Shown here piece after piece: positions 34,295 through 41,251 of a stretch of 64,000 nt of DNA. The stretch spans positions 248,001 through 312,000 of the forward strand of contig NZ_JAJFAV010000004.1 in assembly GCF_020711235.1 (NCBI RefSeq), read 5' to 3'. A model generated the notes under the pieces. It ran no database searches, was not told where the DNA came from, and was given only the letters and a program-made list of their open reading frames with translations. Numbering within the stretch: position 1 is the stretch's first letter; every line of letters begins with the position of its first letter. The position numbers and the translations under genes were made by a program. Source of the stretch: Hymenobacter sp. 15J16-1T3B (GTDB lineage Bacteria; Bacteroidota; Bacteroidia; Cytophagales; Hymenobacteraceae).

Positions 34295-36334
34295 ATGGCA
34301 GAAGTAGTAGACAACTTCGATTGGGACAACGTCGGAGCCAACAGCTTCGGTGGCATCTACTCGAAAGAGGAGCGCGCCCGTCTCGAAGAAATGTACGCCG
34401 GCACCCTGACCACCGTCGAGGAGGAGCAGGTTGTGAAAGGCACGGTCGTTTCGGTCAATGACCGCGACGTAATCGTGAACATCGGTTTCAAATCGGACGG
34501 TCTGGTTCCGCGCTCGGAATTCCGCGACCTGGCCGAGCTGAAGCCCGGTGATGAAGTAGAAGTCTTCATCGAAGACCAGGAAGATGCCAACGGCCAGCTG
34601 ATCCTCTCGCGCAAGAAAGCGAAGATCAAGCAGGCTTGGAAGGCCATCTACGACGCCCTGGAGAACGACACCATCCTGGAAGGTGTGGTTAAGCGTCGCA
34701 CCAAAGGCGGTCTGATCATGGAGCTGGACGGCGTAGAAGCCTTCCTGCCCGGCTCGCAGATCGACGTGAAGCCCATCCGCGACTTCGACATCTACGTGGG
34801 TCGTCGCATGGAAGTGAAAGTGGTGAAAATCAACGCCGCTTTCGACAACGTGGTTGTTTCGCACAAAGTCCTCATCGAGAAGGACCTGGAGAAGCAGCGC
34901 GAAGCCATCCTCAACAACCTGGAGAAAGGCCAGATTCTCGAGGGCGTTATCAAGAACATGACCAACTTCGGCGTGTTCATCGACCTCGGCGGCGTGGACG
35001 GCCTGCTGCACATCACCGACATCTCGTGGGGCCGCATCGCTCACCCGAGCGAGGTACTGCAGCTCGACCAGAAGCTGAACGTGGTAGTGCTGGACTTCGA
35101 CGAAGCCAAGAAGCGTATCTCGCTGGGCCTGAAGCAGCTGACCCCGCACCCGTGGGATTCGCTGCCGCAAGACCTGCAGCCCGGCTCCAAAGTGCAGGGT
35201 CGCATCGTGAACGTAGCCGACTACGGCGCGTTCATGGAGATTGTACCCGGCGTTGAGGGCCTGATCCACGTATCGGAAATGTCGTGGAGCCAGCACCTGC
35301 GCAACCCGCAGGACTTCATCAAGCAGGGCGACGTAGTAGAGGCTCAGATCCTGACCCTCGACCGCGAAGACCGTAAGATGAGCCTGGGCATCAAGCAGCT
35401 GACCGAAGACCCCTGGACCCGCGCTGACTTCGGTTCGAAGTACGCTGTGGGCACCAAGCACAACGGTCTGGTGCGCAACCTGACCAACTTCGGCCTGTTC
35501 GTAGAACTGGAAGAAGGCGTAGACGGCCTCGTGCACGTATCGGACCTGTCGTGGACCAAGAAGGTGAAGCACCCCTCCGAAATGGTGAAGGTGGGCGACC
35601 GTCTGGACGTGGTAGTGCTCGAACTGGACGTAGCCAACCGTCGTCTGGCCCTGGGCCACAAGCAGCTGGAAGAAAACCCATGGGATACCTTCCAGACGGT
35701 GTTTACCCCCGGCTCGACCCACAAGGCGACCATCACCGAGAAAACCGACCGCGGTGCGGTGCTCGAGCTGCCCTACGGCATCGAAGGCTTCGCATACCCC
35801 AAGTCGCTGGCCAAAGCCGACGGCTCGTCGCCGGAAGTTGGTGAGTCGCTGGACTTCCGCGTAGTGGAATTCTCGAAGGACGACCGTCGCATCGTGCTGT
35901 CGCACACCGCTACCTACGGTGCCGGCCAGCAGGAAGAAGACAGCCGCATGGCCAAGTTCACCAAGAAGAAGCCCGCCGGCGGCAACGCTGGTGCTTCGGC
36001 CCAAGGTGAAGGCAAAGCTGCTGACCTGAAGAAAGCCGAGAAGTCGACCCTGGGTGACCTGGACGCGCTGAGCGCCCTGCGTGACCGGATGATGGGCAAC
36101 GAGCGTGAGGCCGCTGAGCAGAAGCTGAGCACCCCCGCCGCCAAGCCGGCCAAAGCTGAAGCCGCTCCCGCCGAGGAAGCTGCTCCCGCTGAAGGTGGTC
36201 TGCTGAGCACCATCGCCGACGCCGCTTCGGCCGTCGTTGACAAAGCCAAGGAAGTTGCCGGTGACGTTATCGACACCGTGAAGCACCTGGGCTCGTCGGA
36301 CGAAAACGCTGACGACAAGAAAGACAACGCGTAA
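34295..36334 (+). CDS. rpsA: 30S ribosomal protein S1
   Basis: A 679-residue protein with six S1 (OB-fold) domains at about 45-107, 126-192, 213-281, 298-368, 385-456 and 472-538. The third to fifth carry the strong pattern NFGVFIDLGGVDGLLHITD / 'YGAFMEIVPGVEGLIHVSEM' / 'NFGLFVELEEGVDGLVHVSDL'. The last 130 residues are a Lys/Ala/Glu/Pro-rich tail that is longer than in most phyla but usual in Bacteroidota. S1 brings mRNA to the small subunit, which matters here because Shine-Dalgarno sequences are weak. The codon choice (CGT, GGT, AAG) is more biased than in neighbours, as for a highly expressed gene. Confidence 0.97.
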   Translation: MAEVVDNFDWDNVGANSFGGIYSKEERARLEEMYAGTLTTVEEEQVVKGTVVSVNDRDVIVNIGFKSDGLVPRSEFRDLAELKPGDEVEVFIEDQEDANGQLILSRKKAKIKQAWKAIYDALENDTILEGVVKRRTKGGLIMELDGVEAFLPGSQIDVKPIRDFDIYVGRRMEVKVVKINAAFDNVVVSHKVLIEKDLEKQREAILNNLEKGQILEGVIKNMTNFGVFIDLGGVDGLLHITDISWGRIAHPSEVLQLDQKLNVVVLDFDEAKKRISLGLKQLTPHPWDSLPQDLQPGSKVQGRIVNVADYGAFMEIVPGVEGLIHVSEMSWSQHLRNPQDFIKQGDVVEAQILTLDREDRKMSLGIKQLTEDPWTRADFGSKYAVGTKHNGLVRNLTNFGLFVELEEGVDGLVHVSDLSWTKKVKHPSEMVKVGDRLDVVVLELDVANRRLALGHKQLEENPWDTFQTVFTPGSTHKATITEKTDRGAVLELPYGIEGFAYPKSLAKADGSSPEVGESLDFRVVEFSKDDRRIVLSHTATYGAGQQEEDSRMAKFTKKKPAGGNAGASAQGEGKAADLKKAEKSTLGDLDALSALRDRMMGNEREAAEQKLSTPAAKPAKAEAAPAEEAAPAEGGLLSTIADAASAVVDKAKEVAGDVIDTVKHLGSSDENADDKKDNA

Positions 36335-36364
36335 TTGCTGCGTCTGCCTTGCGTAGGCTAGAAG

Positions 36365-36396
36365 AAGCCCCCGGCCGCGAGGTCGGGGGCTTTTTT
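36365..36396 (+). terminator. Intrinsic terminator of rpsA
   Basis: AAGCCCCCG (36365-36373) pairs with CGGGGGCTT (36384-36392), followed by T residues to 36396. Confidence 0.88.
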
Positions 36397-36471
36397 GTGG
36401 TCCTGGGGCTCATTTTTTCCCGCACGAAACCAACGGCTTACCCGCGCCGCGGGCAAAACCGGGCGTTTTAG

Positions 36472-36502
36472 TTTGGGAAACGCGCAAGATGCCGTATGTT
36501 TG
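36472..36502 (+). promoter_or_regulatory. Promoter of tRNA-Cys
   Basis: TTTG (36472-36475), 19-nt spacer, TATGTTTG (36495-36502): a textbook Bacteroidota promoter ending 19 nt before the mature tRNA. Confidence 0.8.
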
Positions 36503-36521
36503 CGGCCCTAAGGACCACTAT

Positions 36522-36595
36522 GGTGACGTGACCGAGTGGCTAGGTAGAGGTCTGCAAAACCTCCTACAGCGGTTCGAATCCGCTCGTCACCTCCA
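36522..36595 (+). tRNA. tRNA-Cys (anticodon GCA)
   Basis: 74 nt including an encoded CCA. The acceptor stem pairs GGTGACG (36522-36528) with CGTCACC (36585-36591), discriminator T then CCA. The anticodon stem GAGGT/ACCTC holds loop CTGCAAA with GCA at the centre. The T-arm has GGTTCGAATCC. It stands alone between its own promoter and terminator. Confidence 0.95.
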
Positions 36596-36600
36596 CTGAA

Positions 36601-36633
36601 AAGCCCCCGCAGCAGCTACTGCGGGGGCTTTTT
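36601..36633 (+). terminator. Terminator of tRNA-Cys
   Basis: AAGCCCCCGCAG (36601-36612) pairs exactly with CTGCGGGGGCTT (36619-36630), followed by TTT. It can also serve the convergent minus-strand gene ending at 36669. Confidence 0.85.
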
Positions 36634-36668
36634 CATGTTGGGCAGTTGGGGAAGTTGTCGGCAGTAGT

Positions 36669-37079
36669 CTACTGCGCCGTGAGCCACTCGGCGGCCGGCA
36701 CGGCATCGGTGAAGTAATGGAAGGCGAGGGGGCTCTGCAGGGCGCTGCCCACCGCCCGGGCCGCCACGGCCGCCCCGGGCAACTCGCTTTCCACGATGGC
36801 GCAGCGGGTGTAGCCCGCCGTGCTGATGGCGGCCGGAATCCAGTGCTCGGCAATCCAGCGCTGGGCGTCGGCGGGCAGCGGCTGGCGGCGGCGCTGGTCG
36901 GTGAGCAGCTTGCCGGTGTGGTAATGCTGCAGGGCGTGAAGCGTGTGCGCGTACAGGGCGCGCAAAGCCTCTTCTTCGATGGGTACATCGGTCCACTGCA
37001 GGCACACGTAGCCGTTGGCGTGGTACGAGACGGTGGCTAGGCTGTTGTGAAAGTAAACGGAAGCGGGTGTGGTGGGCAT
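36669..37079 (-). CDS. Small cytoplasmic protein, possibly STAS/SpoIIAA-like
   Basis: A 136-residue protein; the ATG at 37079 (MPTTPASVYFHNSLATV) is chosen because homologues of this kind start near this point and the longer frame adds unconserved sequence. The order of a YVCLQWTDV strand, a helix (EEEALRALYAHTLHAL), a KLLTDQRRR strand and turn, a W-x-x-x-x-W helix and a final FHYFTD-x-x-x-AAEWL resembles a family of single-domain Bacteroidota proteins with a STAS/SpoIIAA-like fold. Function unknown; the fold assignment is a guess from pattern. Confidence 0.6.
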   Translation of the reverse strand: MPTTPASVYFHNSLATVSYHANGYVCLQWTDVPIEEEALRALYAHTLHALQHYHTGKLLTDQRRRQPLPADAQRWIAEHWIPAAISTAGYTRCAIVESELPGAAVAARAVGSALQSPLAFHYFTDAVPAAEWLTAQ

Positions 37080-37320
37080 CGGGTAAGCGAGTAGGCACGG
37101 CACATACGCACGAGTCCGGCATTCCGTTGGCGCCCAACTGGATTCGGGGCGGGCAAGGGGATGAACGGCCGGGGCGTACTTGCAAAACAATGCAAATAGC
37201 GCAAATTATCCAGGCCCCGGCGCGCCGCAAACGCGCTACACGCAACGCGCCCCGACCGTGAGGGCCGGGGCCCGCGACACTATTCAGTTGCATTCACTCA
37301 GGGGTGCTTCATAGGCAGGG

Positions 37321-38178
37321 CTATTTGGTGCGGCGGATGTAGATGTCGCCTTGTAGGGACTTAAGCAGGATTTCGGCGCCGCCGCCGTTGAGTTTGCCGT
37401 AAGTCCACTCGTCCACGTTGAGGCGGTACATGCCGTCGGTGTTGCGGCTGGTTTTGGCCTGCTTTTGCTCGGTCACCAGCTCAAAGTCGCTGTACACCTC
37501 GCCGAAATCCGACTTGAGCTTGAGCGAGGCCTTGGTTTTGGCCGGCAGCGAGAGGTCGACTTTGCCGTTGACGGTGGAAAAGGCCATGGGGGCGCCGGCC
37601 GTCACGTCGCGGAAGCTGGCGGTGATGGGGCCGTTGACGGTGTTGGCCACCGCCGAGCCGGCCACCTGCGTGAGGGCAATGCCGCCGTTGACGTTGTTGA
37701 TTTCCAGCTCGCCGTCGACGTTGCTGACGCTGATGTCGCCGTCTTGCACGGTGGCCACGCGCAGGGAAAAGCGCTGCGGCACTTTGATGGTCAGGTTCAC
37801 GGTGCGGTTGCCGGGCGGCGCCTTCACGTACACGTGGTTGTCTTTTTCCTCGACGGACAAGTCCAGGTTCGAGCCCGTGTCGACGCGGCGCAGGCCTTCG
37901 GGGGCCGGGCCGCGGGACGGCCGCCGGGTACCGCCCTCGGCTTCGATCAGCACGTCCTTGCCGTTGTAGCCGGTCACGTTGATGGAGCCGCCGATCAGCC
38001 GCACGTGCAGCACGCCGGGCTTGCCGGGGGCGCTCAGGGCGACGGTGAGTTGCTCGTTGGCGGCGCTTTTCGACTGGGCCCGGGCGGGGCCGGGCCCGCT
38101 GAGCAGGGCCAGCAGCAGCAGGGTGGAACAGAGGCTGGCGCGGGGAATCAAGGAAAGGGGTGGAGCAGAACGCTTCAT
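37321..38178 (-). CDS. DUF4097-family secreted beta-solenoid-like protein (copy 2 of operon)
   Basis: A 285-residue exported protein (signal peptide 1-34, ending ARA-Q). Its core is the DUF4097 pattern of short strands around N-V-N-G and T-V-N-G turns (for example DGELEINNVNGGI, NTVNGPITASF, STVNGKVDLSL), which builds a right-handed beta structure. The ATG at 38178 overlaps the stop of the upstream DUF4097 gene by 4 bp. It is the last gene of the sigma / anti-sigma / DUF4097 / DUF4097 unit. In other phyla DUF4097 genes also sit beside sigma or membrane-stress regulators, but a molecular function is not established to my knowledge. Confidence 0.85.
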   Translation of the reverse strand: MKRSAPPLSLIPRASLCSTLLLLALLSGPGPARAQSKSAANEQLTVALSAPGKPGVLHVRLIGGSINVTGYNGKDVLIEAEGGTRRPSRGPAPEGLRRVDTGSNLDLSVEEKDNHVYVKAPPGNRTVNLTIKVPQRFSLRVATVQDGDISVSNVDGELEINNVNGGIALTQVAGSAVANTVNGPITASFRDVTAGAPMAFSTVNGKVDLSLPAKTKASLKLKSDFGEVYSDFELVTEQKQAKTSRNTDGMYRLNVDEWTYGKLNGGGAEILLKSLQGDIYIRRTK

Positions 38179-39071
38179 CGGGGTTGCTGTTTGATGGTCA
38201 CGTCGCCGTTGAGGGTTTCGAAGCGGAAATCCTTGCCGCCCTTGCCCAGGCGCACGACCCGGTCTTTGGAGAGTTTGTATTTGGTGCCGCCGGCCGCCGC
38301 CTGCTGGGTTTGGCTGACCTGCACGGGGCGCAGTTCGGCCTCCGGAAAGTCGGTGTACAGCTCGCCGTGCATACTCTTGAAGTGCACGTCGGCAGCCACG
38401 TCGCGCGGGTAGGTCACGTTGAGCTGTCCGTTGATGGTATTATAGGAGCAAGGACCCGTCGGGCTGCTGGTGTAAGTGGCGTCCACGCTGCCGTTGACGG
38501 TGCGGGCCGTGGTGGTGCCGCGCACGTTCAGCAGGCTGATGGAGCCGTTCACGTTGTAGGCCTCGAGCTTGCTGCCCGTCACGTCCTGCACCAGCACCTT
38601 GCCGTCGGTGACGGTGGCCACGTGCAGGTTCATGGCCGCGGGCACTTTGATGACGAAGTCGAACTGGAAGTTGTAACCGGGGTCTTCGCGCCGCTCGTTG
38701 CGGTTGTTGCGGCCGCGGTTAGGGCGCGAGTCGTGGGGCCCGGCCAAGTACACGACGACGCTGTCGTTGCGCTGCAGAAAGCCGAGCACGGCTTCCCGCT
38801 TGCCGGTTTCCAGCGTCTGCGCCGATTCGGCCCGGATGGTTTTGGTGGCTTCCACCACCACTTCGTTGCCGCTGTAGCCCTGCACCGTCACCGCGCCGAT
38901 GATGTTGTACACGGCCAGGGTGCTGCGGGCCGCGTCGCCGCTCAAGCGGAATTGCTTGCTGATTTTTTCCTCGGCGCGCAGGGGGTTGTCGGTGCGGCTT
39001 TGGGCTTGGCACTGGGTGCTACATGCTAAGCTCAGCAGGATGAGCAGGGCGGGCAAGAAAGAACGTTTCAT
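38175..39071 (-). CDS. DUF4097-family secreted beta-solenoid-like protein (copy 1 of operon)
   Basis: A 298-residue exported protein with a signal peptide (1-23, LLILLSLACSTQCQAQ). C16 could be a lipobox cysteine (LSLAC), so it may be a lipoprotein. The same repeated turns as the next gene occur: LEAYNVNGSISLL, ARTVNGSVDATY, YNTINGQLNVTY, FETLNGDVTI. An Arg/Asn-rich insertion (about 113-128) interrupts the first half. Its start lies 53 bp inside the end of the anti-sigma gene, and its stop overlaps the next gene, so all three are translationally linked. Confidence 0.85.
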   Translation of the reverse strand: MKRSFLPALLILLSLACSTQCQAQSRTDNPLRAEEKISKQFRLSGDAARSTLAVYNIIGAVTVQGYSGNEVVVEATKTIRAESAQTLETGKREAVLGFLQRNDSVVVYLAGPHDSRPNRGRNNRNERREDPGYNFQFDFVIKVPAAMNLHVATVTDGKVLVQDVTGSKLEAYNVNGSISLLNVRGTTTARTVNGSVDATYTSSPTGPCSYNTINGQLNVTYPRDVAADVHFKSMHGELYTDFPEAELRPVQVSQTQQAAAGGTKYKLSKDRVVRLGKGGKDFRFETLNGDVTIKQQPR

Positions 39072-39918
39072 GGGTTTGGGCGTCGGAGGAGAGGGACTTG
39101 ATGCTTTCCTGAATTTTGGTCTTGACGGCCTCGTTGAGGTCGGGCTGGCGCAGCAGGCGGCGCAGCGGCTGCACCGAGCGTTTTTCCTGCAGCTGCACCA
39201 TCACGTCGGCCAGGGCCGACTGCACCAGCGGCGAATCCTGCTGGGCCAGGGAGCGGACCAGCCCCTGGCGCACGGCCGGCTCGTTGGGGGCCAGCTGGGC
39301 CAGGGCTTCGAGGGTGGCCAGGCGCACGTTCACGTTGTCGTCGTGGTTGAGCGTACCCAGCAGGGCTTCCACCACCTTGGGGTTGGCCTGCCTGAGCTCC
39401 TTGGTGTAGCCCACCGCCCGCAGCCGCTCGGTGGCCGAGGGCGCGTCGATAAGCGAGAGCAGCAGCACCTGGCGCATGTCCTGCACCTGCTGGGTGAGCT
39501 GGGCCAGCTCCTGCTGGCTGCCCGTGGCCGGCGCCGCCGGCTGCGGCCGCGACATCCAGTAGCCGCCGGCAATGCCCACGAGCAGCAGGCAGAGGTTGTA
39601 GGCTACCCGGGCCGCAAACTGCGGCGTGAGCCAGTTTTGCAGCCAGCTCCGGGCCTGGGCCAGCCACACCCGGGCCGGGGAGGGCTTGGCGGCTTGCTTA
39701 AACTCGCCGAGCATGGCGTAGAAGGCGGGCCGGAGCTGCTCACTGGGCTCGGGCGTGGGCACTTTCCCCAGCGTAAGCCACAGCTGCCGGGTGCTTTCCA
39801 GCTCGGCCTGGCAGTCGGGGCAGTGGGCGAGGTGGGCATCCAGCACCAGCTGCTCGGGCGGACTGAGCTCGTGGTGCAGGTAATCGAGCAATTGCTCTTG
39901 GGCTTGTTCGCAACGCAT
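39019..39918 (-). CDS. Putative anti-sigma factor: zinc finger, membrane anchor, HEAT repeats
   Basis: A 299-residue protein in three parts. Residues 1-45 carry the zf-HC2 anti-sigma motif H29-xxx-C33-xx-C36 (AHLAHCPDC). Residues 104-122 form one membrane segment (VAYNLCLLLVGIAGGYWM). The periplasmic part is a Q-rich helix then HEAT-like repeats (about 160-285: VVEALLGTLNHDDNVNVRLA, GLVRSLAQQDSPLVQSALA, SVQPLRRLLRQPDLNEAVK). It follows the ECF sigma gene by 9 bp. It most likely holds that sigma factor at the membrane and releases it on an envelope signal sensed by the HEAT domain. Confidence 0.88.
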   Translation of the reverse strand: MRCEQAQEQLLDYLHHELSPPEQLVLDAHLAHCPDCQAELESTRQLWLTLGKVPTPEPSEQLRPAFYAMLGEFKQAAKPSPARVWLAQARSWLQNWLTPQFAARVAYNLCLLLVGIAGGYWMSRPQPAAPATGSQQELAQLTQQVQDMRQVLLLSLIDAPSATERLRAVGYTKELRQANPKVVEALLGTLNHDDNVNVRLATLEALAQLAPNEPAVRQGLVRSLAQQDSPLVQSALADVMVQLQEKRSVQPLRRLLRQPDLNEAVKTKIQESIKSLSSDAQTHETFFLARPAHPAELSM

Positions 39919-39927
39919 GGCTTCCCG

Positions 39928-40479
39928 TCAGTTTTCGATTTTCAGATACATGGCCTTCAGCTCGTGCATGGCGCGGTGCACGCGCACCTTCACGGCGCCT
40001 TCGGATACGTCGAGCACGCGGGCTATTTCGGCGTACTTCAGTTCCTGAAACCGGCTCAGCAGCAGCACCTCGCGGTGGTCCTCGCTGAGGCGGGCCAGGG
40101 CCCGGTGCAGGGTAGCCACCTCCTGCTCCTGCTGCAGCCGCTCATCGGCCCCGGGGCCGCCGGGGATGGTTTCGGCCAGCGAGGCCACGTCGTGGTGGCG
40201 GCTGGCGTGGCGGTTTTGCTTCAGGTGGTCGGCCAGCACGTTGCGCGCCAAATGGTACATCCAGGTGCGGAACTCGCCTTCCCCGGTGTAGGTGTGCCGG
40301 TACTTGAGCATGCGGTAGAATACCGTCTGCACCAGGTCTTCACTGGCCTCGGCCCGGCCCAGCATGTGGTAGAGGAACTGGAACAGCTTGCGGTGGTACC
40401 GCTCGAACAATAGGCCCATCCGGTCCACTTCCCCGGCCTTGACCCGGAGCATGAGCGCGTTATCCGTAAGCGTATCCAA
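39928..40479 (-). CDS. ECF-family RNA polymerase sigma factor
   Basis: A 183-residue sigma-70 family protein with region 2 at about 20-90 (YHRKLFQFLYHMLG, ASEDLVQTVFYRML, FRTWMYHLARNVLADHLK) and region 4 at about 125-175 (RLSEDHREVLLLSRFQELKYAEIARVLDVSEGAVKVRVHRA). No region 1 or 3. It opens the four-gene minus-strand unit and presumably drives it. No clear TAnnTTTG box precedes it; a self-recognised ECF promoter is expected but its consensus is not identifiable from one site. Confidence 0.93.
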   Translation of the reverse strand: MDTLTDNALMLRVKAGEVDRMGLLFERYHRKLFQFLYHMLGRAEASEDLVQTVFYRMLKYRHTYTGEGEFRTWMYHLARNVLADHLKQNRHASRHHDVASLAETIPGGPGADERLQQEQEVATLHRALARLSEDHREVLLLSRFQELKYAEIARVLDVSEGAVKVRVHRAMHELKAMYLKIEN

Positions 40480-41251
40480 GGCGAGGCAGCAGGGTGGGAG
40501 GGTGGCTTTCTGGATGTGGACACCGCCCTTCGCGGCGAAGGTTACAGCCCGCCCGAAAATTATTTTTTCAGCGGCCGTCCCCGCGCATCCCGCCGCCGTT
40601 TGGCGGCCGTCATCTTGGCCGCGTGGCTAGGCCTGCTTTCCGCGGCGGCGGGCGCTGCGCCGGTTACCAAATTGGTTACCACGGGCCGCGGAACCCCACT
40701 GGGTGGCAAGCAGAGGCCATAAAACGCATAAAGCCCCGACTCAGGGAGTTGGGGCTTTGGGCAAACCTAGCGTGCCGGCTCGTGCCGGACAGCCAGACCT
40801 ACGAAGCGCAAGTCGGTCTTGGATTTCGGGGCTGAAAATTTTTTCGGGAACGAAGCCCGGGGCCAAACGGAAAAAAGCCGCAACCCAAGGGGCGGCGGCT
40901 TTTCTCCTTATTCCAAACAAGGTGCTTTTCAGCACCCTGTCCCCATAACCACGCGCAAACCCGATAAGTGCCTGAACAACTGGCAGTAATTGAGGGAGCT
41001 TTTGCATATTTTGAGGGAGTTGGGTCGTTCGGACCAGTGAGGCGGGCGAAAAGAACGGGTAAGCTCGGCCGTAAGCACAGCCGCTATTAGGCTTATTGGC
41101 GCGCAGCGCCTAATTTGAAGCGGGGTCGGTAAAACCGGCCCGAAACACGCCGGAAAGGCCGTTTTTGCTGCTCTCGGCTATATCCTTCGCGCTGCCCGGT
41201 CCGTAGAAGCGGGCACTTATTTCCTCCCTCTCCTCAACACCACCCCCTTGT
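40480..41251. other. 772-bp gene-poor region between sigma factor and cphA
   Basis: No convincing coding region. It contains three hairpins: AAAGCCCCGAC / GTTGGGGCTTT (40730-40740 and 40748-40758), AAAAGCCGC / GCGGCTTTT (40873-40881 and 40895-40903, T-tract on both strands) and GGTGCT / AGCACC (40921-40926 and 40931-40936). Such a series normally marks transcript ends, yet no gene ends here on either strand, so one or more small RNAs may lie in it. The last 250 bp would be the 5' region of cphA; no consensus -7 box was seen. Confidence 0.45.

Noticed and set aside
40741-41007. 88-residue minus-strand frame in the cphA upstream gap
   Set aside because: It runs through two of the terminator hairpins, has no start context and matches nothing recognisable.
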